Both the position numbers and the translations under genes were made by a program. DNA of 64,000 bases from CALANV01 sp036381615 (GTDB taxonomy: Bacteria > Pseudomonadota > Alphaproteobacteria > CACIAM-22H2). Of this stretch, positions 8,180 to 16,350 are shown in pieces. The stretch is taken from the NCBI GenBank assembly GCA_036381615.1, contig DASVCL010000012.1, positions 62,001 to 126,000 of the forward strand, given 5' to 3'. Positions within the stretch are counted from its first letter, which is position 1; each line of letters begins with the position of its first letter. The notes under the pieces are model-generated. The model had not been told where the DNA came from, ran no database searches, and worked only from the letters and a program-made list of their open reading frames with translations.

Positions 8180-9194
8180 CATCCACACCAACGCCGATTT
8201 CGAGGCGTTGACCCCAGCATGGCGGGCGTTGTGGGCGCGGGACAGCCGCGCGACGCTGTTTCAGACGCCCGGCTGGACGTTGGCGTGGTGGCGACATATC
8301 GGCTGCGGCCGGCTGCTGGTATTTGCCGTCTCAATCGAGGATCGGCTCGTCGGCCTCGCGCCATTCTTCGTCGACGAAACGGCTGCGGGGCCCCGGATCG
8401 GGTTGATCGGCGAAGGCATCAGCGACTACATCGATGTCCTGCTCGACGATACGCTTCCCGCCGATATCGTGCGCGCCGGTCTTCGCGCGCAGCTTCTCAA
8501 CGCCGGATTCGTCGAAATCCATCTCCGTGACCTGCCGTCAGCATCTCCCCTGATTGCGGACGCCATTGGCTGGCAATGCGATCCGCATCCCGGCATGCCT
8601 TGTCCGGTCCTGCGCCTTCCGGACAGGATTGCAGACCTTTCGTCGCCGATCCCGCGCCCGATGCTTCAGAAGCTTGCCTATCATCGGCGGCTCGCCGACC
8701 GGCACGGCGGTATCCGTGTCGAGCACGCGGACAGAAGCAGCTTTGAGCGCCTTTTCGAGACCCTGATGCGTCTTCACACCGCCCGCTGGTCGACCCACGG
8801 GCAGCCGGGCGTACTTGCGGATCCATCCATCGGCGCTCTCAATCGCGAGGCCGCGTTCGCATTTCTGGCCGACGGTCTGCTGCGGCTCTATGCGCTCCAT
8901 ATCGGAAACCGGATCGCCAGCGTCTTCTACGGCATGCGATCCAAAGGGGCGTTCTACTATTACCTGGGGGGCTTCGATCCGGAGCTGGCACGTTTCAGTC
9001 CCGGAACCTTGATCATCGGCCATGCGATTGAAGAAGCAGTACGGGAGAATGCGACGGAGTTTCACTTCCTTCGCGGGGGCGAAGCGTACAAGTACCGATG
9101 GGGAGCAACGGACCGCCTGAACGTCGACTGTGCGATCCGGCTCCATTACTCCACCGGCACGGAGGTGCAGTGTGAGCCAGGCCTTACGGCTTGA
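8157..9194 (+). CDS. GNAT-like acyltransferase (CelD/BioF2-like)
   Basis: The 345-residue product resembles the Acetyltransf_6 (BioF2-like, CelD/FemAB-type) group, which carries two GNAT-like halves and often acts in exopolysaccharide or glycolipid clusters. Visible features are the N-terminal LFQTPGWTLAWWRH, the central YHRRLADRHGGIRVEHAD and the C-terminal FYYYLGGFDPELARFSPGTL segment. HFLRGGEAYKYRWGA follows. Together these are the standard signature blocks of this family. The ATG at 8157 lies inside the GT4 gene end, so the genes overlap and are probably co-translated. It probably transfers an acyl or aminoacyl group to a sugar. The acyl donor is not evident. Confidence 0.78.
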   Translation: MERLRFRSIHTNADFEALTPAWRALWARDSRATLFQTPGWTLAWWRHIGCGRLLVFAVSIEDRLVGLAPFFVDETAAGPRIGLIGEGISDYIDVLLDDTLPADIVRAGLRAQLLNAGFVEIHLRDLPSASPLIADAIGWQCDPHPGMPCPVLRLPDRIADLSSPIPRPMLQKLAYHRRLADRHGGIRVEHADRSSFERLFETLMRLHTARWSTHGQPGVLADPSIGALNREAAFAFLADGLLRLYALHIGNRIASVFYGMRSKGAFYYYLGGFDPELARFSPGTLIIGHAIEEAVRENATEFHFLRGGEAYKYRWGATDRLNVDCAIRLHYSTGTEVQCEPGLTA

Positions 9195-9693
9195 CCGATC
9201 GGTTCCCGACGGCTGCTCGATTCGGCTGTGCCGACGGGCGGATCTGGCCAGACTGGAGTGGGCCGGCATGTTCTCCGATCACCGGCATATCATCCGTGCA
9301 GCCTTTGAGCGGCAGAAGCGCGGAGAAAACGTCATGCTCGTGGCGCTTGCGGATGGCTTTCCGGCAGGACAAGCCTGGATCGATCTGGTGAAGAAGCGCC
9401 ATGAGAAGATCGCCGTCATCTGGGCGGTTCGTGTGCATCCGACCCGGCAGCGACTCGGCATCGGACAGTGCCTGATGACAAAAGCCGAGCAGATCGCCGC
9501 TGCGAACGCCTTCCGATTCACCGAAATCGGTGTCGAGCGAGACAATGCGGGCGTGATCCCCTTCTATCGACGTCTTGGCTATCACTTGCAGGGAAGCGAG
9601 GCCGAACTGTTCCGTTACGAGACCCCTGACGGCCGCACCGTCGAGCGCGTCATCGACCAGTGGCTGTTCCGCAAGCCGGTCGGGGCACCGTAA
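9172..9693 (+). CDS. GNAT family N-acetyltransferase
   Basis: This 173-residue acetyltransferase shows the GNAT acetyl-CoA pyrophosphate loop: VHPTRQRLGIGQCLM fits the R/Q-x-x-G-x-G/A pattern. IGVERDNAGVIPFYRRLGY at the end of the fold is typical of the family. I chose a GTG start at 9172, with GGAGG just upstream. This overlaps the previous gene by 23 bases and avoids a longer frame whose extra residues are not conserved-looking. The next gene begins directly after the stop. It is the second acyl-transfer gene in a row, which suggests a modified end product such as an N- or O-acylated sugar. The substrate is unknown. Confidence 0.78.
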   Translation: MSQALRLDRSVPDGCSIRLCRRADLARLEWAGMFSDHRHIIRAAFERQKRGENVMLVALADGFPAGQAWIDLVKKRHEKIAVIWAVRVHPTRQRLGIGQCLMTKAEQIAAANAFRFTEIGVERDNAGVIPFYRRLGYHLQGSEAELFRYETPDGRTVERVIDQWLFRKPVGAP

Positions 9694-10527
9694 ATGCCGT
9701 ATCCGCGACATGATATCGGCATTCGATGGACGATCGGCGATGTCAGCGCCCCCGGGTTCGAAGCGTTGCGGCTGTCGATCTGGGGGGCACGGCGCCTATT
9801 CGGTTCCGATGCCACCTACGTGGTCTGCGTCAATACATTGTCCCCCGACGAGGCGCGGCGGCGCACCGGCAAAGTCCCCGCGGATGTCGTCTGGCGCGCA
9901 TCGGAGGGGGATTTGCCGCAATTTCTCGGCGCATATCTAAGTGCAGAAATGGCCGAGGGTGTTGCGTGGAAGCTTGCGCCTCTCCGCCTGTTCCCGAGCC
10001 GCTACGAGCTCTCGCTCGACAACGACTGCATCCTTTGGGCCATGCCGGTAGCCATTGCGCAGTGGCTAGAGTCTGGCGACAGGAACACATGCGTGCTTGC
10101 CGCCGACATAAAGACATGTTTCGGCAAGTTTGCCGACCTATGCGGCCCCGAGCCCGGTAACACCGGAATTCGCGGCTTCAGTCCCGGGTTCGATCTTGCG
10201 CACGTCCTTGAAAGGATGCTCCGCGACAGGCCGGTACGGCTCGAGAGCGAGCTCGACGAGCAAGGGCTCCAGGTGGCGGCACTCCGCCGCTACGCAAGAC
10301 CGCTCGTCGTCACGACCGACGAGGTAACGATCTGTTCGCCCTTCTGGCCTCATCAATCCCATATCGGGCGATGCGGCGCGCATTTCGTGGGGCTCAATGC
10401 CCACGCCTTGCCTTGGACGTACTATGACCGGCCCGCAACGGCGTGCGTCATCGAGCACTGGGAACGGCACAAGCCGCAACTCTACGAGGCCGTTGGTCTC
10501 CATTACCCTGCAGCTGTTGCCGAGTGA
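9694..10527 (+). CDS. Unrecognised protein, possibly GT-A-like glycosyltransferase
   Basis: I do not recognise this 277-residue protein with confidence. It follows the GNAT gene with no gap. It contains ELSLDNDCILW near residue 108, where D-N-D resembles the DxD metal/nucleotide site of GT-A glycosyltransferases. The preceding WKLAPLRLFPSRYELSLDND order, lysine then a long strand then DxD, also fits GT-A proteins such as family 8 enzymes. Many tryptophans and the aromatic HALPWTYYDRP segment lie in the second half. No membrane segment or signal peptide is evident. It is the last gene of the plus-strand cluster and converges on lon. A third glycosyltransferase is a reasonable guess only. Confidence 0.65.
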   Translation: MPYPRHDIGIRWTIGDVSAPGFEALRLSIWGARRLFGSDATYVVCVNTLSPDEARRRTGKVPADVVWRASEGDLPQFLGAYLSAEMAEGVAWKLAPLRLFPSRYELSLDNDCILWAMPVAIAQWLESGDRNTCVLAADIKTCFGKFADLCGPEPGNTGIRGFSPGFDLAHVLERMLRDRPVRLESELDEQGLQVAALRRYARPLVVTTDEVTICSPFWPHQSHIGRCGAHFVGLNAHALPWTYYDRPATACVIEHWERHKPQLYEAVGLHYPAAVAE

Positions 10528-10531
10528 TGCC

Positions 10532-13039
10532 TCATTCGGCCGGAGCGAGCGACCGCTCGGATTCGACGCGTTCCCGCAGCACGCCGTCACCGATCGCCGC
10601 CCGAACAGCCTCCTCGACCCGTTCGACCCAGATGAAGTGTACGCTGCGGCGAACTTCATCCGGAATATCCTCCAGGTCCTTCTGGTTCCGCGATGGCAGC
10701 AAGACGGTCGTGATCCCCGCACGAACGGCCGCAACGACCTTTTCCTTGATCCCGCCCACCGGCAGCACGAGCCCCCGCAAGCTGATTTCGCCGGTCATCG
10801 CGACGTCGCTGCGTACCGTCCGACCCGATACCAGAGACGCGAGCGCCACGAACATCGCGATGCCGGCACTGGGCCCGTCCTTCGGTATCGCGCCCGCCGG
10901 TACGTGCACATGGATGTCCTGCTTCTCGAAGAAGTCGGTCGGCAGCCCAAGGTCGCGAACGCGCGACTTGATCAGGCTCAGCGCGATCTGCGCGCTTTCC
11001 TTCATCACGTCGCCGAGATGGCCGGTAAGGGTCAGTCGTCCGCTGCCCGGGACCCGAGTGGCTTCTATGAACAGAATATCGCCGCCGACCGGTGTCCAGG
11101 CCAGCCCCGTCGCCACACCGGGAACACTCGTCCGCATGGCAAGCTCGCTTTCGAACCTGCGCGGGCCGAGAATTCCGCTCAGATCCTCGGGCCCGACGAC
11201 GGTCTTGCCCGTACGCCCCTCGGCGATACGCATTGCGACATGACGGAAAACCCCACCGATCTCGCGCTCGAGGTTCCGGACCCCGGCCTCGCGCGTGTAG
11301 TCGCGAATGATCGTCCGCAAGGCGTCATCGGTGATCTCGCACTGATCGATGGAGAGGCCGTTTGCCTCCAGCTGCCGGCGCACGAGATAGCGGCGTGCGA
11401 TCTGAACCTTTTCCTCCTCCGTGTAACCCGTCAGCGGAATGACCTCCATGCGGTCCCGGAGCGGTCCGGGAATTGTGTCCAACATGTTGGCCGTGGCGAT
11501 GAACATCGTCTTGCTCAGGTCGAACGGTACGCCGAGATAGTTGTCGCGGAACGTATTGTTCTGCTCCGGATCCAGGACCTCGAGAAGCGCCGAAGCCGGA
11601 TCCCCGTGGAAGCCGCCGGCGCCGAGCTTATCGATCTCGTCCAGCATCATGACCGGATTGCGTGTGCCCGCCTTGCGGATCGCCTGGATAATGTTCCCAG
11701 GCAGCGAACCGATGTAGGTGCGCCGGTGACCGCGGATCTCCGCTTCGTCGTGAACGCCGCCAAGGCTGACCCGCACGAATTTCCGGCCGGTTGCCCGCGC
11801 GATGCTCTGTCCCAGCGACGTCTTCCCGACGCCCGGCGGCCCCACGAAGCACAGGATCGGGCTCTTGCCGCCCGGATTGAGCTTGCGGATGGCGAGGAAC
11901 TCGAGGATGCGGCGCTTGATCTTCTCCAGCCCGTAGTGATCCTCGTCAAGAATGCGTCGTGCCTCGGCGATGTCGATCCCTTCTTCACTGAGAACCGACC
12001 AGGGTAGCGCAATCAGCCAGTCGAGATACGCACGGATCATCGAATACTCGGCGGCTGCCTCCGGCATACGCTCCAGTCGCGACAATTCCTTTCGCGCCTG
12101 CTGTTCGACCTCCTGCGGCATCCCGGCATCGGCAATTGCCTTCGACAGGTCGGCGATCTCGGCGGACTTGTCGTCGGCTTCGCCGAGCTCTTTCTGAATC
12201 GCCTTGAGTTGCTCCCGAAGCAGATACTCGCGCTGGCGCGCCTCCATAGCGTCACGCGTCTGCTGGCCGATATCGCGCGACAGGCGCAGGACCTCGATCC
12301 GATAGGCGAGCAGCCACAACACCCGGTCCAGTCGCGCACGGATATCGAGCGTCTCCAGGACCTCCTGCTTCTCACTGGGTTTCAGATCCATGAAGCTCGC
12401 GACGAGATCGGCAAGCCCGGACGCTGACGTAATCGACTGGACCGCCTGGGTCAGTTCCGCAGGCGCATTCGGCAACAGGCCGATCGCCTCGATCGCACGT
12501 TGCTTCAGCTGGTGCACGCGGGCTTCGACCTCCGCCGTCGCCACGTCCGGGTCTTCGATCAGCTCGACGCGCGCCGCAAGAAACGGGTAGCCATCGAGAA
12601 ACTCACGCACGCGGAACCGTTGCTGTCCCTGGCAGACGACATGGTGCGTACCGTCCGGCGCGGTCAGGTAACGCAGGATGGCGGCCGACGTGCCGATTTC
12701 GTGCAGATCTGACGGCTTGGGATCAACGACGTCGGGATTGCGCTGAAGCAGCAGTCCGATCGATCTTTCGTTACGCGCCGCCTCCTGCGCCGCCGCGACC
12801 GAACGCTCGCGGCCCAGTGATACGGGTAGCACCATCCCTGGGAACAAGACCAAGTTGCGGACCGGGATGATGACGAGCGCATCGTCCGGCAGCGGCGGGA
12901 GCACCTTGCGTTCCGGAGTCGGTTGCGGCGGGACAGCATTGCGCGTGGTCCCGCTGTCGTCCGGTTGGTCGCGTGTCTCGTGCGCAATCATGTCGTGACC
13001 ATTCGCTAGAGGAGCTTCCGCAGACTCAGCGTCAGACAT
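10532..13039 (-). CDS. lon: ATP-dependent protease Lon
   Basis: Lon is a cytoplasmic hexameric AAA+ serine protease that degrades misfolded and regulatory proteins. The 835-residue product has the N-terminal substrate-binding domain beginning around PLPDDALVIIPVRNLVLFPG, the Walker A motif GPPGVGKTSLG, Walker B in VMMLDEIDKLG, and the C-terminal protease domain. The catalytic dyad is Ser724 (in PKDGPSAGIA) and Lys767 (in GGIKEKVVAA), 43 residues apart as in E. coli. Its length is normal for the family. The start overlaps the end of hsp20 by 34 bases, giving an hsp20-lon protein quality unit. An internal ATG at 12991 could be an alternative start. Confidence 0.92.
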   Translation of the reverse strand: MSDAESAEAPLANGHDMIAHETRDQPDDSGTTRNAVPPQPTPERKVLPPLPDDALVIIPVRNLVLFPGMVLPVSLGRERSVAAAQEAARNERSIGLLLQRNPDVVDPKPSDLHEIGTSAAILRYLTAPDGTHHVVCQGQQRFRVREFLDGYPFLAARVELIEDPDVATAEVEARVHQLKQRAIEAIGLLPNAPAELTQAVQSITSASGLADLVASFMDLKPSEKQEVLETLDIRARLDRVLWLLAYRIEVLRLSRDIGQQTRDAMEARQREYLLREQLKAIQKELGEADDKSAEIADLSKAIADAGMPQEVEQQARKELSRLERMPEAAAEYSMIRAYLDWLIALPWSVLSEEGIDIAEARRILDEDHYGLEKIKRRILEFLAIRKLNPGGKSPILCFVGPPGVGKTSLGQSIARATGRKFVRVSLGGVHDEAEIRGHRRTYIGSLPGNIIQAIRKAGTRNPVMMLDEIDKLGAGGFHGDPASALLEVLDPEQNNTFRDNYLGVPFDLSKTMFIATANMLDTIPGPLRDRMEVIPLTGYTEEEKVQIARRYLVRRQLEANGLSIDQCEITDDALRTIIRDYTREAGVRNLEREIGGVFRHVAMRIAEGRTGKTVVGPEDLSGILGPRRFESELAMRTSVPGVATGLAWTPVGGDILFIEATRVPGSGRLTLTGHLGDVMKESAQIALSLIKSRVRDLGLPTDFFEKQDIHVHVPAGAIPKDGPSAGIAMFVALASLVSGRTVRSDVAMTGEISLRGLVLPVGGIKEKVVAAVRAGITTVLLPSRNQKDLEDIPDEVRRSVHFIWVERVEEAVRAAIGDGVLRERVESERSLAPAE

Positions 13040-13410
13040 CCGTTGACCAGTGCATGGTCATCGAGCTCAAAGCGACCGGCCGGAAGTCTGATCCGACGTT
13101 CAAACCGGCCATGCGGAATTTCAACCCGGTGAATGACGCCAGTGCGCGCCTCGATCGGCAGCGGCCGCTCGCCGGTAACGATCAGCGTGCCGTCCGCGAC
13201 GACGATCTTGACCTGATCGGGTGCGACACCTGGAAGCGCGACCAGGATCCACAAGGCCTCGTCCGTCTCGTAAACGTCCACCGGCGGCTCCCAGGCCGGT
13301 CGGCTTGCGGCGCCACCAAGTTGAAAGAATCGGCGCTGTAGCCGGTCCGCCTGCTCAAGGAGTTCGCAGGCTTCGGCCCACATCCAGGCGCGGGGATCAC
13401 CGTGTCGCAT
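13006..13410 (-). CDS. Small heat shock protein, Hsp20/alpha-crystallin family
   Basis: This 134-residue protein is a small holdase chaperone. The alpha-crystallin domain starts near WEPPVDVYETDEALWILVAL. It continues through PGVAPDQVKIVVADGTLIVTGER and ends at the conserved C-terminal G-C-L-T-L-S-L-R-K strand. A short helical N terminus precedes it, and the usual I-x-I tail motif is not evident. Its 3' end overlaps the lon start by 34 bases, so the two are probably one operon. A possible sigma-32-like element lies upstream, but it is weak. Function as a stress chaperone is established for the family. Confidence 0.88.
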   Translation of the reverse strand: MRHGDPRAWMWAEACELLEQADRLQRRFFQLGGAASRPAWEPPVDVYETDEALWILVALPGVAPDQVKIVVADGTLIVTGERPLPIEARTGVIHRVEIPHGRFERRIRLPAGRFELDDHALVNGCLTLSLRKLL

Positions 13411-13504
13411 CAGCAGAATCCATCCGGTTTGCGGCCCCGATCATCGCCGATCGAGGACCGCGGGCAGGCGCTGCACTTTCGACCAAGGAAACGCTGCGTT
13501 CCCG

Positions 13505-13533
13505 TATTTGGTCTTCCCGAGCACCGATTCAAG
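13505..13533 (-). promoter_or_regulatory. Possible RpoH-like promoter of hsp20-lon
   Basis: On the minus strand CTTGAAT is followed, after 18 bases counted from CTTG, by CCAAATA. This loosely resembles the alphaproteobacterial heat shock pattern (CTTG, then a C-rich/AT -10) about 95 bases before hsp20. The -10 match is poor and this is a weak call made because of the genes downstream. Confidence 0.2.
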
Positions 13534-13859
13534 ATGGCCAGGCTTGCCTCCCGGCGCCGCTTCACCAGATCGTGGAGCGGGCAAAGTACGGTTCAGACGG
13601 TCGTTGATACGAGGGCCCTCTTGACCGTCGCCCTGTCGCCATGCGCCTTGGCCGTGGCGGTCGACGCTACACCACGGCGCCATGAATCACGCCGACGCAT
13701 CGATATGACGTCTTGGTCGCCGGCACGGCGGCGTCTCCTTCCGTCCGGTATCTGCCGCTGTGACGACAGGTTCAACTAGCGACAGGCACTCCCCGAATGG
13801 AAAGTGATCCCGGATTCAGGATTTCAAGATGATGTCGGCGCTGAGCCGCATCGACGCAG

Positions 13860-14126
13860 ATGCTTGACGAGGCGCGGGCCGTCCTCCCGGACGCACAGAC
13901 CCTATTCGACCGCGAGGACAAGATCCGCAAGATGCCACCTGAGTACCACCGGATGCCCGACCTGCCGCGACTCTCGATTACGCCATCGTCCACATGGGTG
14001 AAACTGCCGTGGCCGGACATTTCGCCAACCGTCAAGACCATCCTTGGACCGCGATTCCACGCCGAGGTCGCCGATCGTCTCAGTGCCCACACTGCCGTCC
14101 CCGCGGCTTTCCGGCAGGAAACTTGA
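13860..14126 (+). CDS. Doubtful small ORF, possibly a gene remnant
   Basis: The 88-residue frame starts MLDEARAVLPDAQTLFDRED and has a proline-rich middle (RMPDLPRLSITPSS). I recognise no family. A frame from the ATG at 13832 (MSALSRIDAD) would join it smoothly if one base were lost near 13865, which hints at a frameshifted gene. There is no clear ribosome binding site at 13860. It could equally be chance in GC-rich DNA. Confidence 0.25.
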   Translation: MLDEARAVLPDAQTLFDREDKIRKMPPEYHRMPDLPRLSITPSSTWVKLPWPDISPTVKTILGPRFHAEVADRLSAHTAVPAAFRQET

Positions 14127-14151
14127 TTGCATCCGCCGGGCACTCACGAAT

Positions 14152-14176
14152 GGAACCCACCATGCGGCGTGAAGTT
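14152..14176 (+). promoter_or_regulatory. Near-match EcfG-type promoter
   Basis: GGAAC, 16 bases, then AGTT, one mismatch from the CGTT consensus. It lies about 88 bases before the methyltransferase/esterase fusion gene at 14264. Orientation and distance fit, but the mismatch makes it a candidate only. Confidence 0.35.
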
Positions 14177-14263
14177 TCGAGATCAAAGCGGGCAAAGTCC
14201 CGTCGCCAGTGAAGCGCCCTGATACGTGCCGACACGGCCGGCGCTCGCGATGCAGGGATTGGC

Positions 14264-16336
14264 ATGATGGCTGACGTTTCTGCGGAGCAAGAACGTCCAC
14301 GGTCTGAAGCTGCACCGCGTCTCGCGGAAGCTCGGGACCGGATGGTCACACGTCAACTGGCCGGGCGCGGCATCATCGAGCCGCGCGTCCTCAGCGCCAT
14401 GCGACGCGTACCGCGCGAATTGTTCGTTCCGGACCGACTGCGGGAATTCGCCTACGACGATACGCCGCTACCGATTGGCGAGGGACAGACAATCTCGCAG
14501 CCGTATATCGTCGCGCTGATGCTGGAAGCGGCGATGATCAGCCCGGGCGATCGCGTCCTGGAGATCGGAACTGGCCTCGGCTATGCCGCTGCCGCCGCAA
14601 GTCATCTTGCGGCGGCGGTATACACCGTCGAACGCATAAAAACCCTTGCCGACAGCGCACGTGCGCGCCTCGCTGCCGCCGGTGTGGACAATGTGCATGT
14701 GATGCACGGCGACGGAACGCGTGGCTGGCCGGAGTTTGCGCCGTTTGACGCGATCATCGTGGCTGCCGCCAGTCCCGAGGTCCCCCGCAGCCTGCGGGAC
14801 CAGCTCCGCGTGGGGGGAAGACTGATCATTCCGACCGGTGAAGGACCGCATCTGCAACGGTTGAAACGCATCACCCGGCGCGGCACGCATGATTACGAGG
14901 AGGAGGATCTCGGTTCCGTCGCATTCGTTCCGCTGGTCGGAACCGAGGGCTGGCCGCCGGATGATACCGGGCAGCACAACCGCGGTTGGGGCGTCTGGCG
15001 CCGCTCACGGGGCGGCGCTGCGCATACCGAGCGCAGCGATAATGCCATCGAACTGATCAAGCGCCATGCCGAACCGCTGCCCCAACTCGAATCCGAAAGT
15101 TTCGGCGAAGCATTCGACCGGTTCGGCACGTATCGGATGGTCCTCCTCGGCGAGTCGACGCACGGCACGTCAGAATTCTATCGTGCTCGCGCACGGCTCA
15201 CACGGCACCTCGTCGAGCACCACGGATTCAACATCGTGGCGATCGAGGCTGACTGGCCGGATGCTGCCCTGGTCGACGCCCTCATCCGCGATCGTCCGCG
15301 TCGTCTGACGGATGAGCGACCCTTCACCCGCTTCCCGGTCTGGATGTGGCGGAACACCGATTTCAGCGAGCTTGTCCGATGGGCACGCAGCTACAACGAG
15401 AACGTCACGGATGACGCCCGAAAAGTGAGCTTGCACGGCCTTGATCTCTACAGCCTCTACGCGTCTACGGACGCGGTCATCAAGTACCTCGACAAGGTCG
15501 ACCCGGAAGCGGCGCGGATCGCGCGGGAACGATACGGATGTCTCACACCCTGGCAGTCCGATCCCGCCACTTACGGACGAGCGGCCCTCAACACCGGCTA
15601 TGCGCTGTGCGAGGCCGGTGCGATGGAGATTCTGCGAGATCTGCTGGCGAAACGGATCGAATACATAGGGCGCGACAGTGACGCCTATTTCGACGCCGCG
15701 CAGAATGCCCGCCTCGTTGCCGCCGCCGAACGCTATTACCGGATCATGTATTACGGCTCAGCCGAGTCCTGGAATCTTCGGGACAAGCACATGTTCGAGA
15801 CTTTGCAGGCGATCCTTGCGGCACGTGGACCGTCGGCAAAGGCCGTGGTCTGGGCGCACAACTCGCATATCGGCAATGCCGCCGCGACGCAGATGGGAGC
15901 GCACGGCGAACTGAATATCGGTCAGCTTTGTCGCGCGGAATTCGGGCCGGAGGCGGCCCTTATCGGGTTCAGCACCGACCGGGGCAACGTCGCCGCCGCC
16001 TCCGACTGGGGCGGCCCGATGGAAGTCAAACAGGTTCGACCGTCGCGTCCCGACAGCTACGAATACCTCTGCCGCGAGTCGGTGGACGCACCGTTCCTGC
16101 TCGATCTGCGCCCGGATGGGCGACGAGACCTGTTGCGAACCTTGTTCCGGAATCGGCTGGAACGTGCGATCGGCGTGATCTATCGGCCGGAGACCGAGCG
16201 GATGAGCCACTATTTCGACGCTGTCCTGCCGCGACAGTTCGATGCGTGGGTCTGGTTCCCCGAGACGCGCGCCGTAACGCCGCTGCCTGTGCCTCAAACG
16301 GAAGGCACGCGCGACACGTATCCGTTCGGTCTATAG
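14264..16336 (+). CDS. Isoaspartyl methyltransferase / erythromycin esterase-like fusion
   Basis: This 690-residue protein joins two enzymes. Residues about 20-225 are a protein-L-isoaspartate O-methyltransferase: GQTISQPYIVALM at 74-86 and SAM motif VLEIGTGLGY at 98-107. That family repairs damaged aspartyl residues. From about residue 263 on it matches the erythromycin esterase-like (Ere) superfamily: LLGESTHGTSEFY, IVAIEADWPDA and VVWAHNSHIGNA supply the Glu/His residues of the catalytic site. From memory, fused forms occur in other proteobacteria. Most Ere-like homologues are not proven resistance enzymes, so macrolide hydrolysis should not be assumed. The first methionine at 14264 is followed directly by a second. 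Confidence 0.85.
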   Translation: MMADVSAEQERPRSEAAPRLAEARDRMVTRQLAGRGIIEPRVLSAMRRVPRELFVPDRLREFAYDDTPLPIGEGQTISQPYIVALMLEAAMISPGDRVLEIGTGLGYAAAAASHLAAAVYTVERIKTLADSARARLAAAGVDNVHVMHGDGTRGWPEFAPFDAIIVAAASPEVPRSLRDQLRVGGRLIIPTGEGPHLQRLKRITRRGTHDYEEEDLGSVAFVPLVGTEGWPPDDTGQHNRGWGVWRRSRGGAAHTERSDNAIELIKRHAEPLPQLESESFGEAFDRFGTYRMVLLGESTHGTSEFYRARARLTRHLVEHHGFNIVAIEADWPDAALVDALIRDRPRRLTDERPFTRFPVWMWRNTDFSELVRWARSYNENVTDDARKVSLHGLDLYSLYASTDAVIKYLDKVDPEAARIARERYGCLTPWQSDPATYGRAALNTGYALCEAGAMEILRDLLAKRIEYIGRDSDAYFDAAQNARLVAAAERYYRIMYYGSAESWNLRDKHMFETLQAILAARGPSAKAVVWAHNSHIGNAAATQMGAHGELNIGQLCRAEFGPEAALIGFSTDRGNVAAASDWGGPMEVKQVRPSRPDSYEYLCRESVDAPFLLDLRPDGRRDLLRTLFRNRLERAIGVIYRPETERMSHYFDAVLPRQFDAWVWFPETRAVTPLPVPQTEGTRDTYPFGL

Positions 16337-16350
16337 CGACGACACCCGGC

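Larger units (their letters stand above)
13411..14263. other. Long intergenic region with only a doubtful ORF
   Basis: These 853 bases between hsp20 and the next gene contain no recognised family. One frame (13860-14126, 88 residues, ADRMLDEA-free start MLDEARAVLPD) has a protein-like composition. A neighbouring frame opening at 13832 runs into it one base out of register, so it may be a broken gene. A near-match to the EcfG promoter (GGAAC-N16-AGTT) lies at 14152-14176. Confidence 0.4.
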
